This document shows positions 8,689-17,910 of a DNA stretch of 20,709 nucleotides, piece by piece. Below the pieces are notes generated by a model that had not been told where the DNA came from, made no database searches, and worked only from the letters and a program-made list of their open reading frames with translations. The position numbers and the translations under genes were made by a program. Origin of the DNA: Microbacteriaceae bacterium. GTDB taxonomy: Bacteria > Actinomycetota > Actinomycetes > Actinomycetales > Microbacteriaceae. The stretch lies in contig JAODLU010000286.1 in the NCBI GenBank assembly GCA_025464125.1, positions 1-20,709 on the forward strand. Reading direction: 5' to 3'. Every line of letters starts with the position of its first letter. Positions within the stretch are counted from its first letter, which is position 1.

Positions 8689-10004
8689 CGGCGACGGCCC
8701 TGCGCCTCGCGGGCACCGGTGCGCTCTGCCATGGCACGCCGAGCCTGGGCCAGCCTGACCTGCTCCTGCCTCGATGACAGCGGCTGCCGCGGCGTGGGCG
8801 CTGGTGCCCCTGCTGTCGGGGCATGCCTCGCGAACGACAGCACGATGCCTATCGCCACCATCGACGTGATAAGGGCTGACCCGCCTGCGGAGATGAGGGG
8901 CAAGGGAACCCCGAGGACCGGCAAGATCCCGAGCACCACCGCGATGTTCACGAAAGCTTGTCCGATGATCCACACCATGACCGCGCTTACAGTGATCTTT
9001 GCGAATGGATCGTTCGTCGCGCGCACCACCCGCACAAATCCGATGGCGAGCACGATGAACAGCACGAGTACCAGGACTGCCCCAAGAAGTCCGAGTTCCT
9101 CGCCGACGATGGCAAAAATGAAGTCGTTGTCAGCCTCAGGCAGCCAGGACCATTTGGCTTTCGAATTGCCGAGTCCAACTCCAAAGAAACCGCCCGAAGC
9201 TAGAGCCCACCAGCCGTGCACTGTCTGCCAGCAATCAGCCGAATAGTCGGCTGCAGCCGAACAACCACCCAGGAATGCGTCGATTCGATCGCGCCGGGAG
9301 CTGGTCGCCACGGCAAAAATGGCCCCGATTATTCCTATGAGCACTGCGGGAATCAACAGGTAACGAAGTTTGACTCCAGCGAAGAACAGGGCTCCGAAAA
9401 CTATGGCCGTCAGGATGATCGCGGTGCCGAGATCCTGGCCGATCAACACGAATCCGATCGCCGCAGCCGTAACAGGCACCAGCGGCACGATCAGTTCCCG
9501 CCAGTTGTCGAGCGTCGCCAGTTTCTTGGACAGGATGTGGCCGAGCCAGATGACGAGAGCAACCTTGACAAGCTCCGATGGCTGCGCGGTGAAGCTGCCG
9601 AACGATATCCAGTTGCGGTTTCCGCCGTGCTCGGAGCCGAGCGGCGTGGCCACCACCAGCAGCTGGAGGCCGATAGCGATAGCCATGAAGAGGCCGGCCC
9701 AGCGCTTCCAGAAGGTGCTGGGCATGCGGGCCGCGATGAACATCAGTGGCAGGCCGAGGACTGCGAACAGCACCTGCCTGACGAACCCGTTGAAGAAGTC
9801 GCCACTCTCCTTGAACGACTCAACAGCAGAAGAGGACAGCACCATGATCAGGCCGAAGACGACGAGAAAAACCGTGGTTCCAGCGATCAGGAAATAATTG
9901 CCGGTCTCCGCCTGGAATATGCGCCTGACCGCGACCATGGCTGCGGGGCCACGCCCCGGATCGCGCTCAGCGCGGTTCGACGGTCGGCGGAAGGTGGTCG
10001 TCAT
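8685..10004 (-). CDS. ftsW: SEDS peptidoglycan glycosyltransferase FtsW
   Basis: A polytopic lipid II polymerase that works with the class B PBP (FtsI) at the septum. The 439-residue product has about ten hydrophobic segments and the SEDS marks QPSELVK (141-147), GQDLGTA (189-195), the extracellular loop LPEADNDFIFAIVGEELG (about 288-305, D294 probably catalytic) and PLPLISAGGSA (367-377). The last 45 residues form a basic, Gln/Arg/Ala-rich cytoplasmic tail. ATG 10004 is well supported by GGAGGG 8 nt upstream, even though it lies 38 nt inside murD. Adjacency to murG and murD and the separate ftsI favour FtsW over RodA. Confidence 0.95.
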   Translation of the reverse strand: MTTTFRRPSNRAERDPGRGPAAMVAVRRIFQAETGNYFLIAGTTVFLVVFGLIMVLSSSAVESFKESGDFFNGFVRQVLFAVLGLPLMFIAARMPSTFWKRWAGLFMAIAIGLQLLVVATPLGSEHGGNRNWISFGSFTAQPSELVKVALVIWLGHILSKKLATLDNWRELIVPLVPVTAAAIGFVLIGQDLGTAIILTAIVFGALFFAGVKLRYLLIPAVLIGIIGAIFAVATSSRRDRIDAFLGGCSAAADYSADCWQTVHGWWALASGGFFGVGLGNSKAKWSWLPEADNDFIFAIVGEELGLLGAVLVLVLFIVLAIGFVRVVRATNDPFAKITVSAVMVWIIGQAFVNIAVVLGILPVLGVPLPLISAGGSALITSMVAIGIVLSFARHAPTAGAPAPTPRQPLSSRQEQVRLAQARRAMAERTGAREAQGRRR

Positions 10005-11481
10005 GCGGCCATCCCTCCACGATCTGCCTCACCGCTTCGGCGAATCGCGAGCCGCGATCCGCGTAATCGGTGAACTGGTCCATCGATGCGGCGGCCGGGG
10101 CGAGCAACACAGTGTCACCGGTCCGGGCAACCGCCGCCGACAGTCTCACGACAGTCGGCATCACCTCTTCAGTGTCCGCCGTAGTGACCTCGAACACCGG
10201 GAGCCCCGGCGCGTGTCGCGCGAAAGCCTCAAGCAGTGGTTGACGGTCGACGCCGATGAGAACCGCTCCCCTGAGGCGTGGCGCATTGGCCTTGACGAGT
10301 TCACCTACATCCACGCCCTTCAGCAACCCGCCGACCACCCACACGACGGACTCGAACGATTGGAGAGCCGCCTGTGCAGCGTGCGGGTTGGTCGCCTTCG
10401 AATCATTGACCCACAGGATGCCGCCGGCTTCGCCAACTGTCTCTGTTCGATGGTGGTCGAGCCTGAATTCGCGGAGCGCCGAGCGGATGTCGGCCGGAGC
10501 CACACCAACGGACCTCGCAAGCCCCGCCGCAGCTAGCACATTGGCAACCATGTGCCGCGAGCCGAGGCCCGATTCACGCAACTCATGCAGGGTAGACAGT
10601 TCGATGGCGGCCCGGTGCCGCTCGTCATGGAAGGCACGGTCGACAAGAAACTCGTCAACCAGCCCGACGTCGCTCGGACCAGGGATCGTGAGGCCGAATC
10701 CGACCGCCCTTGCGCCCTCGACAACTTCCGCCTGTTCGACCATGTCGCGGGTAGCCGGATCGTCGAGGTTGTACAGGCAGGCGAACCGCGTATTCGTATA
10801 GACCCTCGACTTAGCAGCGGCGTAGGCATCGGCGGAACCGTGCCAGTCGAGGTGGTCGTCTGAGATGTTGAGACACACACTCGACCAGGCAGACATGCTG
10901 TGCAGGTAGTGCAGCTGGAAACTCGACAGCTCAACGACGAGAACGTCGAACCCCGTAGGGTCGCGGATGGCATCGAGTACCGGGATGCCGACGTTGCCGC
11001 AGGCGATAGCGCGCTGGCCGCCGGCGTTCAGCATCGCGGTCGTGAGCTGAACTGTCGTCGTCTTGCCATTGGTTCCGGTGACGGCGAGCCATTCCGCTGG
11101 CCGTCCGCTGGCATTCGTCACCTTGTCGCGCAAGCGCCAGGCGAGTTCAACATCGCCCCAGATGGGAATGCCGAGAGCGATCGCACGCTCGACCAGCGGA
11201 TGCCGCGGGCTGAACCCTGGCGAGACCACGAGCAGCTCCGCACCGAACCTCTCCAACTCCCCCACCAGGTCGTCGAGCACCAGTGGCACGCCGATGACAT
11301 CGAGCACCATCGCCGTCTTCTCGTCAGCGGAGCTCGCGAGCACCACCAGTTGTGCGCCAAGTTCTGCGAGGGTGTCGGCCACCGAGAATCCTGTGAGTCC
11401 CAGGCCGAGGACTGCGACCCTGAGCCCCTTCCAATTGGCGTGCCAGCCTGTAAGGCGGTCGACTTCTTCTGCCGTGCGCAT
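9967..11481 (-). CDS. murD: UDP-MurNAc-L-alanine--D-glutamate ligase MurD
   Basis: The ATP-dependent ligase that adds D-Glu in the second step of stem-peptide synthesis. The 504-residue product has an N-terminal UDP-binding Rossmann segment (RVAVLGLGLTGFS, about 21-33), the ATP loop AVTGTNGKTTT (133-143), and LNISDDHLDWHGS. WVNDSKATNPHA follows in the C-terminal half. The start is ATG 11481, because it forms a one-base TGATG overlap with the mraY stop; a GTG 21 nt upstream is possible but has no ribosome-binding site. Its 3' end overlaps ftsW by 38 nt and contains the ftsW Shine-Dalgarno sequence. Confidence 0.97.
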   Translation of the reverse strand: MRTAEEVDRLTGWHANWKGLRVAVLGLGLTGFSVADTLAELGAQLVVLASSADEKTAMVLDVIGVPLVLDDLVGELERFGAELLVVSPGFSPRHPLVERAIALGIPIWGDVELAWRLRDKVTNASGRPAEWLAVTGTNGKTTTVQLTTAMLNAGGQRAIACGNVGIPVLDAIRDPTGFDVLVVELSSFQLHYLHSMSAWSSVCLNISDDHLDWHGSADAYAAAKSRVYTNTRFACLYNLDDPATRDMVEQAEVVEGARAVGFGLTIPGPSDVGLVDEFLVDRAFHDERHRAAIELSTLHELRESGLGSRHMVANVLAAAGLARSVGVAPADIRSALREFRLDHHRTETVGEAGGILWVNDSKATNPHAAQAALQSFESVVWVVGGLLKGVDVGELVKANAPRLRGAVLIGVDRQPLLEAFARHAPGLPVFEVTTADTEEVMPTVVRLSAAVARTGDTVLLAPAAASMDQFTDYADRGSRFAEAVRQIVEGWPHDDHLPPTVEPR

Positions 11482-12584
11482 CAGGCGGAGCGGGAGAGCC
11501 ACTCGAGGTAGAAGCTGCCAACCCCTGCCGCTACGAAGAGTCCCGAAATGATCCAGAACCGAACCACGATGGTCACTTCTGCCCAGCCTTTCATCTCAAA
11601 ATGATGATGAAGCGGGCTGGCGCGCCAGATGCGCTTGCCCCTCGTCGCTTTGAAGTAGATCCGCTGGATGATCACCTGGCCGGTGATCACGATGAAGAGG
11701 CCGCCGATCAGCAGCAGGAGCAGTTCGGTACGGGAAAGGATCGCCAGCGCCGCGAGAGCCCCGCCGAGTGCGAATGACCCGGTGTCTCCCATGTGAATCT
11801 GGGCTGGAGACGTGTTCCACCAGAGGAAGCCGATGAGTGCACCGACAATGGATGCAGCGACAACGGCCAGGTCAAGCGGCCGCGACACGTCGTAGCACTT
11901 GAAGACATTCTCGTCGGCGAGAGTCGGGCTGAAACATGACTGGTTCGACTGCCAGAAGCCGATGAAGATGTACGACCCGATGGCGAAGATCGACGCCCCA
12001 GCAGCAAGGCCGTCGAGTCCGTCGGCCAGGTTCACCGCGTTCGAGACACTGGTCGTGATCAGCACGACCCAGACGATGAAGGCGATTACACCGGCTGTCA
12101 CACCGAGCACTGCGACAAAGTCGAGATTGAGATCACGTACGAACGAGACGGCGGTCGACGCCGGCGTGCGTCCGTTCACGTCCCGGTAGGTCAGCGCGAT
12201 TATGCAGAAGACGATCGCCACGACGACCGTTCCCGCGATCTTGTACCAACCGCGCAGGCCTGTGCTGTTGTTCCGGCTGACTTTGAGGAAGTCGTCGATG
12301 AAGCCGATCAGGCCGAGCCCTGCCATCATCGCGAGAACGAGAATTCCAGAACCGGAAACCGCGTCGTGGTTGACCCAGTGCCCAACGAAGTAGCCGACGA
12401 TCGCTGCGGTGATGAACACCACGCCGCCCATCGACGGCGTGCCGCGCTTTGTGACATGGGTGGTCGGCGTATCTGCCCGGATGAACTGGCCGAGGTTCAG
12501 CCGACGAAAGGCTCTCGCGAACACCGGTGTCAGAAGCAGCGTGAACACCATGGAGACACCACCAGCCACGAGGAGGGCTATCAC
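11481..12584 (-). CDS. mraY: Phospho-N-acetylmuramoyl-pentapeptide transferase MraY
   Basis: The membrane enzyme that transfers phospho-MurNAc-pentapeptide to undecaprenyl phosphate, giving lipid I. The 367-residue product has about ten membrane segments and the family's active-site blocks: the acidic pair in GFIDDFLK (D97, D98), [13 protein letters not shown] (181-193), [11 protein letters not shown] (265-275) and the histidine cluster [11 protein letters not shown] (324-334). The GTG start at 12584 overlaps the murF stop (GTGA, 4 nt). The end overlaps the murD start by one base. Length and topology fit the family. Confidence 0.98.
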   Translation of the reverse strand: MIALLVAGGVSMVFTLLLTPVFARAFRRLNLGQFIRADTPTTHVTKRGTPSMGGVVFITAAIVGYFVGHWVNHDAVSGSGILVLAMMAGLGLIGFIDDFLKVSRNNSTGLRGWYKIAGTVVVAIVFCIIALTYRDVNGRTPASTAVSFVRDLNLDFVAVLGVTAGVIAFIVWVVLITTSVSNAVNLADGLDGLAAGASIFAIGSYIFIGFWQSNQSCFSPTLADENVFKCYDVSRPLDLAVVAASIVGALIGFLWWNTSPAQIHMGDTGSFALGGALAALAILSRTELLLLLIGGLFIVITGQVIIQRIYFKATRGKRIWRASPLHHHFEMKGWAEVTIVVRFWIISGLFVAAGVGSFYLEWLSRSA

Positions 12585-13987
12585 TGGGTGACACCGCCGA
12601 GCCGGTCGCCGAGAAAGCGAAGCCCTGACGCATTGGAGGATTTCACGAGCACGACATCACCCGCTCGCAATTGGCCATCCAACAGATCGTATGCCTCGTC
12701 ACTGGTCGCGACGAGCACCGACTCCCCGTCCCATGAACCCTCGAGGCCCGCGGCGTTGTGGATGTGCCGTGCACCATGGCCCACCACTACAAGCTTCTGG
12801 ATGTTGAGTCGCACGACGAGCCGACCAATGCGGTCGTGCTCCTCGTCCGCGTACTCACCGAGTTCGTTCATCTCGCCGAGGATGGCGATGGATCGCTGGC
12901 CGGGTTCCACGATCTGGGCGAGGGTCTTCAACGCTGCAGCGGTCGAATCCGGGCTTGCGTTGTAGCCATCGTTGATGACAACCACACCATTGGGCGCCCG
13001 AAGTATTTCCATCCGCCAGCGCTCTGCACGCTCGATGCCCTCGAGAGCTTCGCATGCTGCGTCCAGCGGCAGGCCGAGTTCGTGCGCGACAGCCAGTGCA
13101 GCGAGTGCGTTCATGACGTGATGCTCGCCGAGGATGCGAAGCGTGACTGTCCTCGACCAGTCGCCGACATGCAGCACGAAGCTGGTACCAGCCGCTGTCG
13201 CGCGCAGGTCGTCTGCCCGCACATCCGCCGCGTCGTCGAGCCCGAACCAGAGAGGGCGCGCTGCGGTCATCGGCGCCATCGCCGCCACACGACCATCGTC
13301 GCGATTCAGCACCGCGACCGCATCAGCTGGAAGCCTGGTGACGATCTCCGACTTGGCACGCTGGGTCGCTTCTATTCCACCGAATTCGCCAGCGTGCGCA
13401 AGTCCTACCTTCAGCACTACCGAAATGTCTGGAACGACGATGTCGATGATGCCAGCGATGTCCCCCTCCGCGCTCGCCCCCATCTCGATAACCAGGAACC
13501 GGGTGTCATCGTCGATGCTGAGCATGGTCAGGGGCGCGCCGACATGGTTGTTGTACGAGCCCTGCGGAGCGACGGTCGGACCATGCGCAGAGAGGATGGC
13601 CCTCAGCATGTTCTTCGTCGTCGTCTTGCCATTCGAACCGGTGATACCGACGATGCGCAGCAGTCCATGAGCTCGCACTGCCGCGACCACGGCTCGTGCC
13701 AGGCTTGCCAGTGCCGCTACGCCGTCGGTGACGACGATGGTCGCGACTGGCAGCTCCACCGGCCTCTCTGCGATGACCAGCGTCGCCCCACTCGCGACCG
13801 CAGAGCCAGCGAAGAGCATGCCGTCGGTGGCCCCACCTGGAAGTGCGAAGAAGATGGATCCCGCGGTTGCAGTACGCGAGTCCGTCACCACAGCACCGGC
13901 GACGATCGTCGTCGCCGGCACGCCGTCCGGCAGGGCGAGGATGCCGCCAACCGCCCGCGCGATGTCGGCCAGGGTCATGCTGATCAC
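12581..13987 (-). CDS. murF: UDP-MurNAc-tripeptide--D-Ala-D-Ala ligase MurF
   Basis: The ATP-dependent ligase that adds the D-Ala-D-Ala dipeptide to complete the UDP-MurNAc-pentapeptide. The 468-residue product has the N-terminal substrate domain with [15 protein letters not shown] (about 35-49). The ATP loop [13 protein letters not shown] is at about 114-126. [25 protein letters not shown] and [10 protein letters not shown] are further family marks. Two starts are possible: GTG 13987, directly after the murE stop, or ATG 13978, three codons later. Neither has a strong Shine-Dalgarno, so coupling to murE is likely. The D-Ala-D-Ala ligase gene itself is not in the window. Confidence 0.96.
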   Translation of the reverse strand: MISMTLADIARAVGGILALPDGVPATTIVAGAVVTDSRTATAGSIFFALPGGATDGMLFAGSAVASGATLVIAERPVELPVATIVVTDGVAALASLARAVVAAVRAHGLLRIVGITGSNGKTTTKNMLRAILSAHGPTVAPQGSYNNHVGAPLTMLSIDDDTRFLVIEMGASAEGDIAGIIDIVVPDISVVLKVGLAHAGEFGGIEATQRAKSEIVTRLPADAVAVLNRDDGRVAAMAPMTAARPLWFGLDDAADVRADDLRATAAGTSFVLHVGDWSRTVTLRILGEHHVMNALAALAVAHELGLPLDAACEALEGIERAERWRMEILRAPNGVVVINDGYNASPDSTAAALKTLAQIVEPGQRSIAILGEMNELGEYADEEHDRIGRLVVRLNIQKLVVVGHGARHIHNAAGLEGSWDGESVLVATSDEAYDLLDGQLRAGDVVLVKSSNASGLRFLGDRLGGVTQ

Positions 13988-15526
13988 TTAGGCCCAGCCC
14001 GCTTCCCGCAGCGCGTCGCGAGCTTCCGCGCGCGCGGAATATGGTGTGCGCTCGCCACGGATGTCGCGGTAGTCCTGGTGTCCGGGACCCGCCCAGAGGA
14101 TGGAGTCGCCGTCCTTCGCCAGCGCGACGGCCTCACGAATGGCCCTTTCCGGTGGGCTGACCTCAAAGAGTTCTGCCTCGTTCGTGGCGAGATGGGCTCC
14201 CTCCACGAGCGTGGCCCGAATGGAGTCCGGATTCTCGAACCTCGGGTGATGATCGGTGATTACGAGGATGTCGGAACCCTCGGATGCAACGCGCGCCATC
14301 TCGTGTCGCTTGGTCGCATCCCGGTCGCCGTCCGCTCCGAAGACCATGATCACCCTGCCAGGGGTGACCTTGCGCACGGCCGCCAGGGTGTTGAGGAATG
14401 CGTCGGGACTGTGGCCGAAGTCGACGTAGACCTGCGGGCCGCGCTCCCCGGAGACCAGCTCGGTGCGGCCTGGCAGGTACGCGTCGATTCCCTCCTTGAT
14501 CGCGTGGCCGATGGCCTCGAGCTCGAAGCCGGCCTCGACGAGCATCACGATCGCCAGGCCGGCGTTGGCCGCCATGTGCCAGCCGATCAGTGGAACTCGA
14601 GTGACCAGCGAGCGGCCCTCAGGACCGACCAGCCTGAACTCGGTGTACGAGGCCTGTTCGTCCAGGATCTCTACGTTCCACTCGCCAGGAACGCCCGGCG
14701 TGGCAGAGACAGTTGTCACCGGGATGCGCGAGCGCTCAACGACCTTTTCACCCCACGGCGAGTCGAGGGAAACCACGCCACGCCTGCCACGCTCCGGCTC
14801 GAAGAAAATGACCTTCGCTTCGAAGTATTCGTCCATGTCTGCATAGTCATCGAGATGGTCGTGGCTGAGATTCGTGAAGGCAACGACGTCGAAAAGCAGC
14901 CCGTCCACCCGATTGCGGCTGAGGGCCTGGGCACTCACCTCGATTGCGACGGCTCGCACCTCGCTTTCCCGCATGCGCGCGAGAAGTGCGTGCATTTCAC
15001 TGGCTTCCGGAGTCGTCAGCCGACTCACGACGTTGAGATCACCGATGTGACGTTCTGCGGTGGAACTCAGCCCGGTTACAAGACCGAGCTGGCGAAGGAT
15101 GGCCTCGACGATGTACGAGGTCGATGTCTTGCCGTTGGTGCCTGTGACTCCCAGCAGCAGTGGCGGATGCTCGTTAGTGCGGTAGACCCAGGCGGATACG
15201 TCTCCGAGCGCCGCCCGTGGGGACTCGACCAGCACGATGGGAAGGCCGCTTTCCGCGGCAATCACGGCGCCAGCTTCGTCGGTCAAGAGCGCAACAGCGC
15301 CGCTTGCCGCCGCCTCCGCCGCATAGGTCGCGCCGTGGGAGTTGAGACCCTGGATGCCGACGTAAAGGTCGCCGGGCTGCACTTCTGTCGACCGCAGGGT
15401 GACACCGGTCAATTCGACGCCGTCGAGCGAGCCACGACTGTCGAGACCGAACTCAGTGACGAGTCCGGCGAGAGCCCTGGCTTGCGGATGCTCCGGCCTG
15501 AGGACCGGGGGAATCCGAGCGGTCAA
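13988..15526 (-). CDS. murE: UDP-MurNAc-dipeptide--diamino acid ligase MurE
   Basis: The ATP-dependent ligase that adds the third residue of the stem peptide. The 512-residue product has the ATP loop GVTGTNGKTST (126-136), TTPEASEMH (171-179), FTNLSHDHLDDY (217-228), and K238 in YFEAK, the position of the carbamylated lysine. The specificity loop reads TDHHPRFENP (D425-H426-H427-P428-R429), not the DNPR of DAP-adding enzymes, so the acceptor is probably not meso-DAP; lysine, ornithine, diaminobutyrate or homoserine are the options in Microbacteriaceae. The start is a TTG at 15526 with AGAGG 5 nt upstream, 31 nt after the ftsI stop. Confidence 0.96.
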   Translation of the reverse strand: MTARIPPVLRPEHPQARALAGLVTEFGLDSRGSLDGVELTGVTLRSTEVQPGDLYVGIQGLNSHGATYAAEAAASGAVALLTDEAGAVIAAESGLPIVLVESPRAALGDVSAWVYRTNEHPPLLLGVTGTNGKTSTSYIVEAILRQLGLVTGLSSTAERHIGDLNVVSRLTTPEASEMHALLARMRESEVRAVAIEVSAQALSRNRVDGLLFDVVAFTNLSHDHLDDYADMDEYFEAKVIFFEPERGRRGVVSLDSPWGEKVVERSRIPVTTVSATPGVPGEWNVEILDEQASYTEFRLVGPEGRSLVTRVPLIGWHMAANAGLAIVMLVEAGFELEAIGHAIKEGIDAYLPGRTELVSGERGPQVYVDFGHSPDAFLNTLAAVRKVTPGRVIMVFGADGDRDATKRHEMARVASEGSDILVITDHHPRFENPDSIRATLVEGAHLATNEAELFEVSPPERAIREAVALAKDGDSILWAGPGHQDYRDIRGERTPYSARAEARDALREAGWA

Positions 15527-15557
15527 GGCAACCTCTTTCAGTTTGGCGGGGGTTGTC

Positions 15558-17309
15558 TCACCAGGTGGTGGGGGGGCTGGTGGACGGTGTCGTCGATGGG
15601 CTCACCCGGTACTTTGTGAGCACCTGGCTCATGATCTTCTGGAACGTTGGAGCCGCAGCAGCCGACGACTTCATGATATCCGGCTTGGTGTATGTGACGA
15701 GGACTACGTACTCGGGATTCTCCGCTGGGGCGATGCCTGCAAGCGAGACTATGCGGTCTGAGCCGTATTTACCGTTGACCGCGACCTGGGCCGTACCGCT
15801 CTTCGCGGCCACTCGATATCCCGGAATCTTGAGCGCCTTCGACAGCGAACCGCCGGTGACCACGCTCTCAAGCATGTTCACCACCGTCTTGGATGACTGT
15901 TCTGAGATGACCCTCGTGCCTGTTGCCGACGGAACGTCAGTAACAGTTCCGTCCGGCCTCGTGCAGCCCTCGACCAGGGTGAGGGGCAGACGCATCCCGC
16001 CGTTGGCGATGCCCTGGTAGGCGTCCACGAGCTGGGCCGCGGTTACCGCAACGCCCTGGCCGTAGAGCATGTCGTATTTGCGCTGGTCGTCCCAGGTGGA
16101 CAGCGAGGGGATGCCACGCGCTGACTCTCCCTGGAAGTCGACTGCGGTGTCCTGGCCGAGACCGAATTTCGTCATGTAGTCGAATCGTGTCGCGAATGGC
16201 ACCTTGATCCCCAGCATCGAGATGCCCACGTTCGAGGACTGCTGGAGCACACCGGTCAGGGTCAGCCGCTCAGTGGCGTGGCCATCCGAATCCTGGATGC
16301 GACTGCCTTCTGGTGTTTTCCAGATGAAGGGAACTGTCGCCTGCGATACCGGGCTGGCGACACCCGAATCGATGAGCATGGACGCGCTCAGCGCTTTCAT
16401 TGTCGAGCCTGGCTCGTAGTAGTCGGTGAACGCCTTGGAGCCGAGATCCGAGACGCCGGAGCCGTTGACGTTGTTCGGATCAACTGATGGCCAGTCCGCC
16501 AGTGCCATGATGTGGGCATCCTTGACCCGCACCACGATGGCGGTCGCTGACTTCGCGCCGATTGCCGTGGCCTGCTCAGCTATCGCCTGCTGCGCGAACC
16601 ACTGCAGGTCGCTGTCGATCGTGAGCTTGAGCGTGCCACCCGGCACGGCTTCTTTCGATGTGACCGAGCTGCCAGGAATCTGCACGCCGTCGGCACCACG
16701 CTCATAGGTCGAGCTGCCATCGGTGCTTGCGAGGCACGCGTTCTGCGTCTTTTCGAGGCCGTTCTGCGGTCCGTCGGTGCCGACGAATCCCACCAGGTTG
16801 CCTGCGACCGCGCCGTCCGGATAAGTGCGCACCGGATGATTCTCGAAGTAGATGCCTGGAATGGCGAGCTTGCGCACTGCCCGCATGGTGTCAGTGTCGA
16901 CGGCCTTCGTCACGATCGCATAATCGGAGGTCGGATCCTTAGTGAGGGCGGTGTACACAACTCCGGCATCCTGCTTCGTCAGCGCTGCGATTTTCGTCGC
17001 GGCATCCATCACCCTTGCTGACGATTTCGCTGCATCTTCGCCCGCCCTGGCATTGATGTTCAGCGGAGATGCAGTGATGTCGTAGCGGGTCACACTGTCT
17101 GCGAGCACGGTGCCATTGGCGTCGACGATCGTGCCCCTCGGCGCATAGGTGGTGAGGGCGATAGCTCGTTTGCTCAGGGAATCAGCGTTCAACTCATCAG
17201 CGCGCACCAGCTGGATGTCGACGAGACGGAACACGAAGACTGCCACGATCGCGAAGACTGCGAGCACGGCGATGGCAAGGCGCCTGCGACCACCACTGGC
17301 GTTTCTCAC
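15558..17309 (-). CDS. ftsI: Septal penicillin-binding protein FtsI/PBP3 (class B transpeptidase)
   Basis: The D,D-transpeptidase that cross-links septal peptidoglycan with FtsW. From GTG 17309 the product has 583 residues: a short cytoplasmic part, one membrane segment (about 10-33), and the PBP dimerisation domain with YAPRGTIVDANG. The transpeptidase domain follows, with STMK (nucleophile S302), SSN (358-360) and KSGT (503-506). The Ser/Thr/Pro-rich tail has no PASTA repeats. GTG 17309 has GGGG 8 nt upstream and lies 22 nt after the ftsL stop. The frame is open to a GTG at 17360 (600 residues, 29-nt overlap with ftsL), which has no ribosome-binding site. Confidence 0.96.
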   Translation of the reverse strand: MRNASGGRRRLAIAVLAVFAIVAVFVFRLVDIQLVRADELNADSLSKRAIALTTYAPRGTIVDANGTVLADSVTRYDITASPLNINARAGEDAAKSSARVMDAATKIAALTKQDAGVVYTALTKDPTSDYAIVTKAVDTDTMRAVRKLAIPGIYFENHPVRTYPDGAVAGNLVGFVGTDGPQNGLEKTQNACLASTDGSSTYERGADGVQIPGSSVTSKEAVPGGTLKLTIDSDLQWFAQQAIAEQATAIGAKSATAIVVRVKDAHIMALADWPSVDPNNVNGSGVSDLGSKAFTDYYEPGSTMKALSASMLIDSGVASPVSQATVPFIWKTPEGSRIQDSDGHATERLTLTGVLQQSSNVGISMLGIKVPFATRFDYMTKFGLGQDTAVDFQGESARGIPSLSTWDDQRKYDMLYGQGVAVTAAQLVDAYQGIANGGMRLPLTLVEGCTRPDGTVTDVPSATGTRVISEQSSKTVVNMLESVVTGGSLSKALKIPGYRVAAKSGTAQVAVNGKYGSDRIVSLAGIAPAENPEYVVLVTYTKPDIMKSSAAAAPTFQKIMSQVLTKYRVSPSTTPSTSPPTTW

Positions 17310-17331
17310 CTCAGTAACCCCAAACGCATAG

Positions 17332-17910
17332 CTATCTCGTGATGGGCGACGGGACCGCACCCGGGTTCGACGGTACAGATCCCGCAGCAGTCGTCGCGGC
17401 AGGCGCGCCTGGGACCGCGGGGGCGGTAGTCGCGGGCTGGAGCGGTGCGGCGGTCAGTTCCGGCGTCAGCAGCACGTTGCCCACGAGTCCGCCGCCGACC
17501 GCGCTGCCATCCCCTGCGGCACCCGCCGAGTTGAGCACCGCGCCATCTGACAGCCGAAGCCATCCGCGGTTGCTATTGTTCATGACCATTCCCAGCTGGC
17601 CAGCGCGTGTCGCGAGGTTCTGCGGGGACTGCAGCACCTGCAGCGACTCTGTGAGGGTCTGCTGGTCGCGGGAGAGTTCCTTCTGCGAGGCCTGGAGTGC
17701 CGAGATCTGGTACGCGCCCTGGGAAAGCAGGATGCTCAGCAGAAGTTGAGCCATGAGGATGACGAACAGCCCGCCCACACCCACGATCGCGTAGAAGACA
17801 CGCGGTCGTGCTCGGCGCTGGCCACGGGTCGAAACGATCTCGATGTGCCTCGGGTGTTCTTCCGCCTCGCGGGGAACTCCGGCGGGGAACGAATATGCAG
17901 CTGTACTCAT
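17332..17910 (-). CDS. FtsL-like divisome membrane protein
   Basis: Small bitopic protein in the usual place of ftsL between rsmH and ftsI. The 192-residue product has a basic N-terminus, one membrane segment (about 39-63) and a short extracytoplasmic coiled coil (about 64-98, rich in Gln, Leu and Ser). A conserved-looking [22 protein letters not shown] region (about 99-120) follows. The last 70 residues are Ala/Pro/Gly/Thr-rich and look disordered. Overall architecture, not strong sequence similarity, supports FtsL; it would help activate FtsW-FtsI together with FtsQ and an FtsB/DivIC-type partner. ATG 17910 overlaps the rsmH stop by 4 nt (ATGA). Confidence 0.85.
   Translation of the reverse strand: MSTAAYSFPAGVPREAEEHPRHIEIVSTRGQRRARPRVFYAIVGVGGLFVILMAQLLLSILLSQGAYQISALQASQKELSRDQQTLTESLQVLQSPQNLATRAGQLGMVMNNSNRGWLRLSDGAVLNSAGAAGDGSAVGGGLVGNVLLTPELTAAPLQPATTAPAVPGAPAATTAAGSVPSNPGAVPSPITR

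Noticed and set aside
8689..8973. N-terminal extension of murG by 95 residues
   Set aside because: The frame is open but lies inside ftsW; MurG normally begins a few residues before [10 protein letters not shown], matching GTG 8688.
12758..15619. A 953-codon open frame on the plus strand, antisense to murE and murF
   Set aside because: Its product is rich in Arg, His, Asp and Gly and has no recognisable domain, and it lies fully over two well-conserved Mur ligases. Long antisense frames are expected in GC-rich coding DNA.
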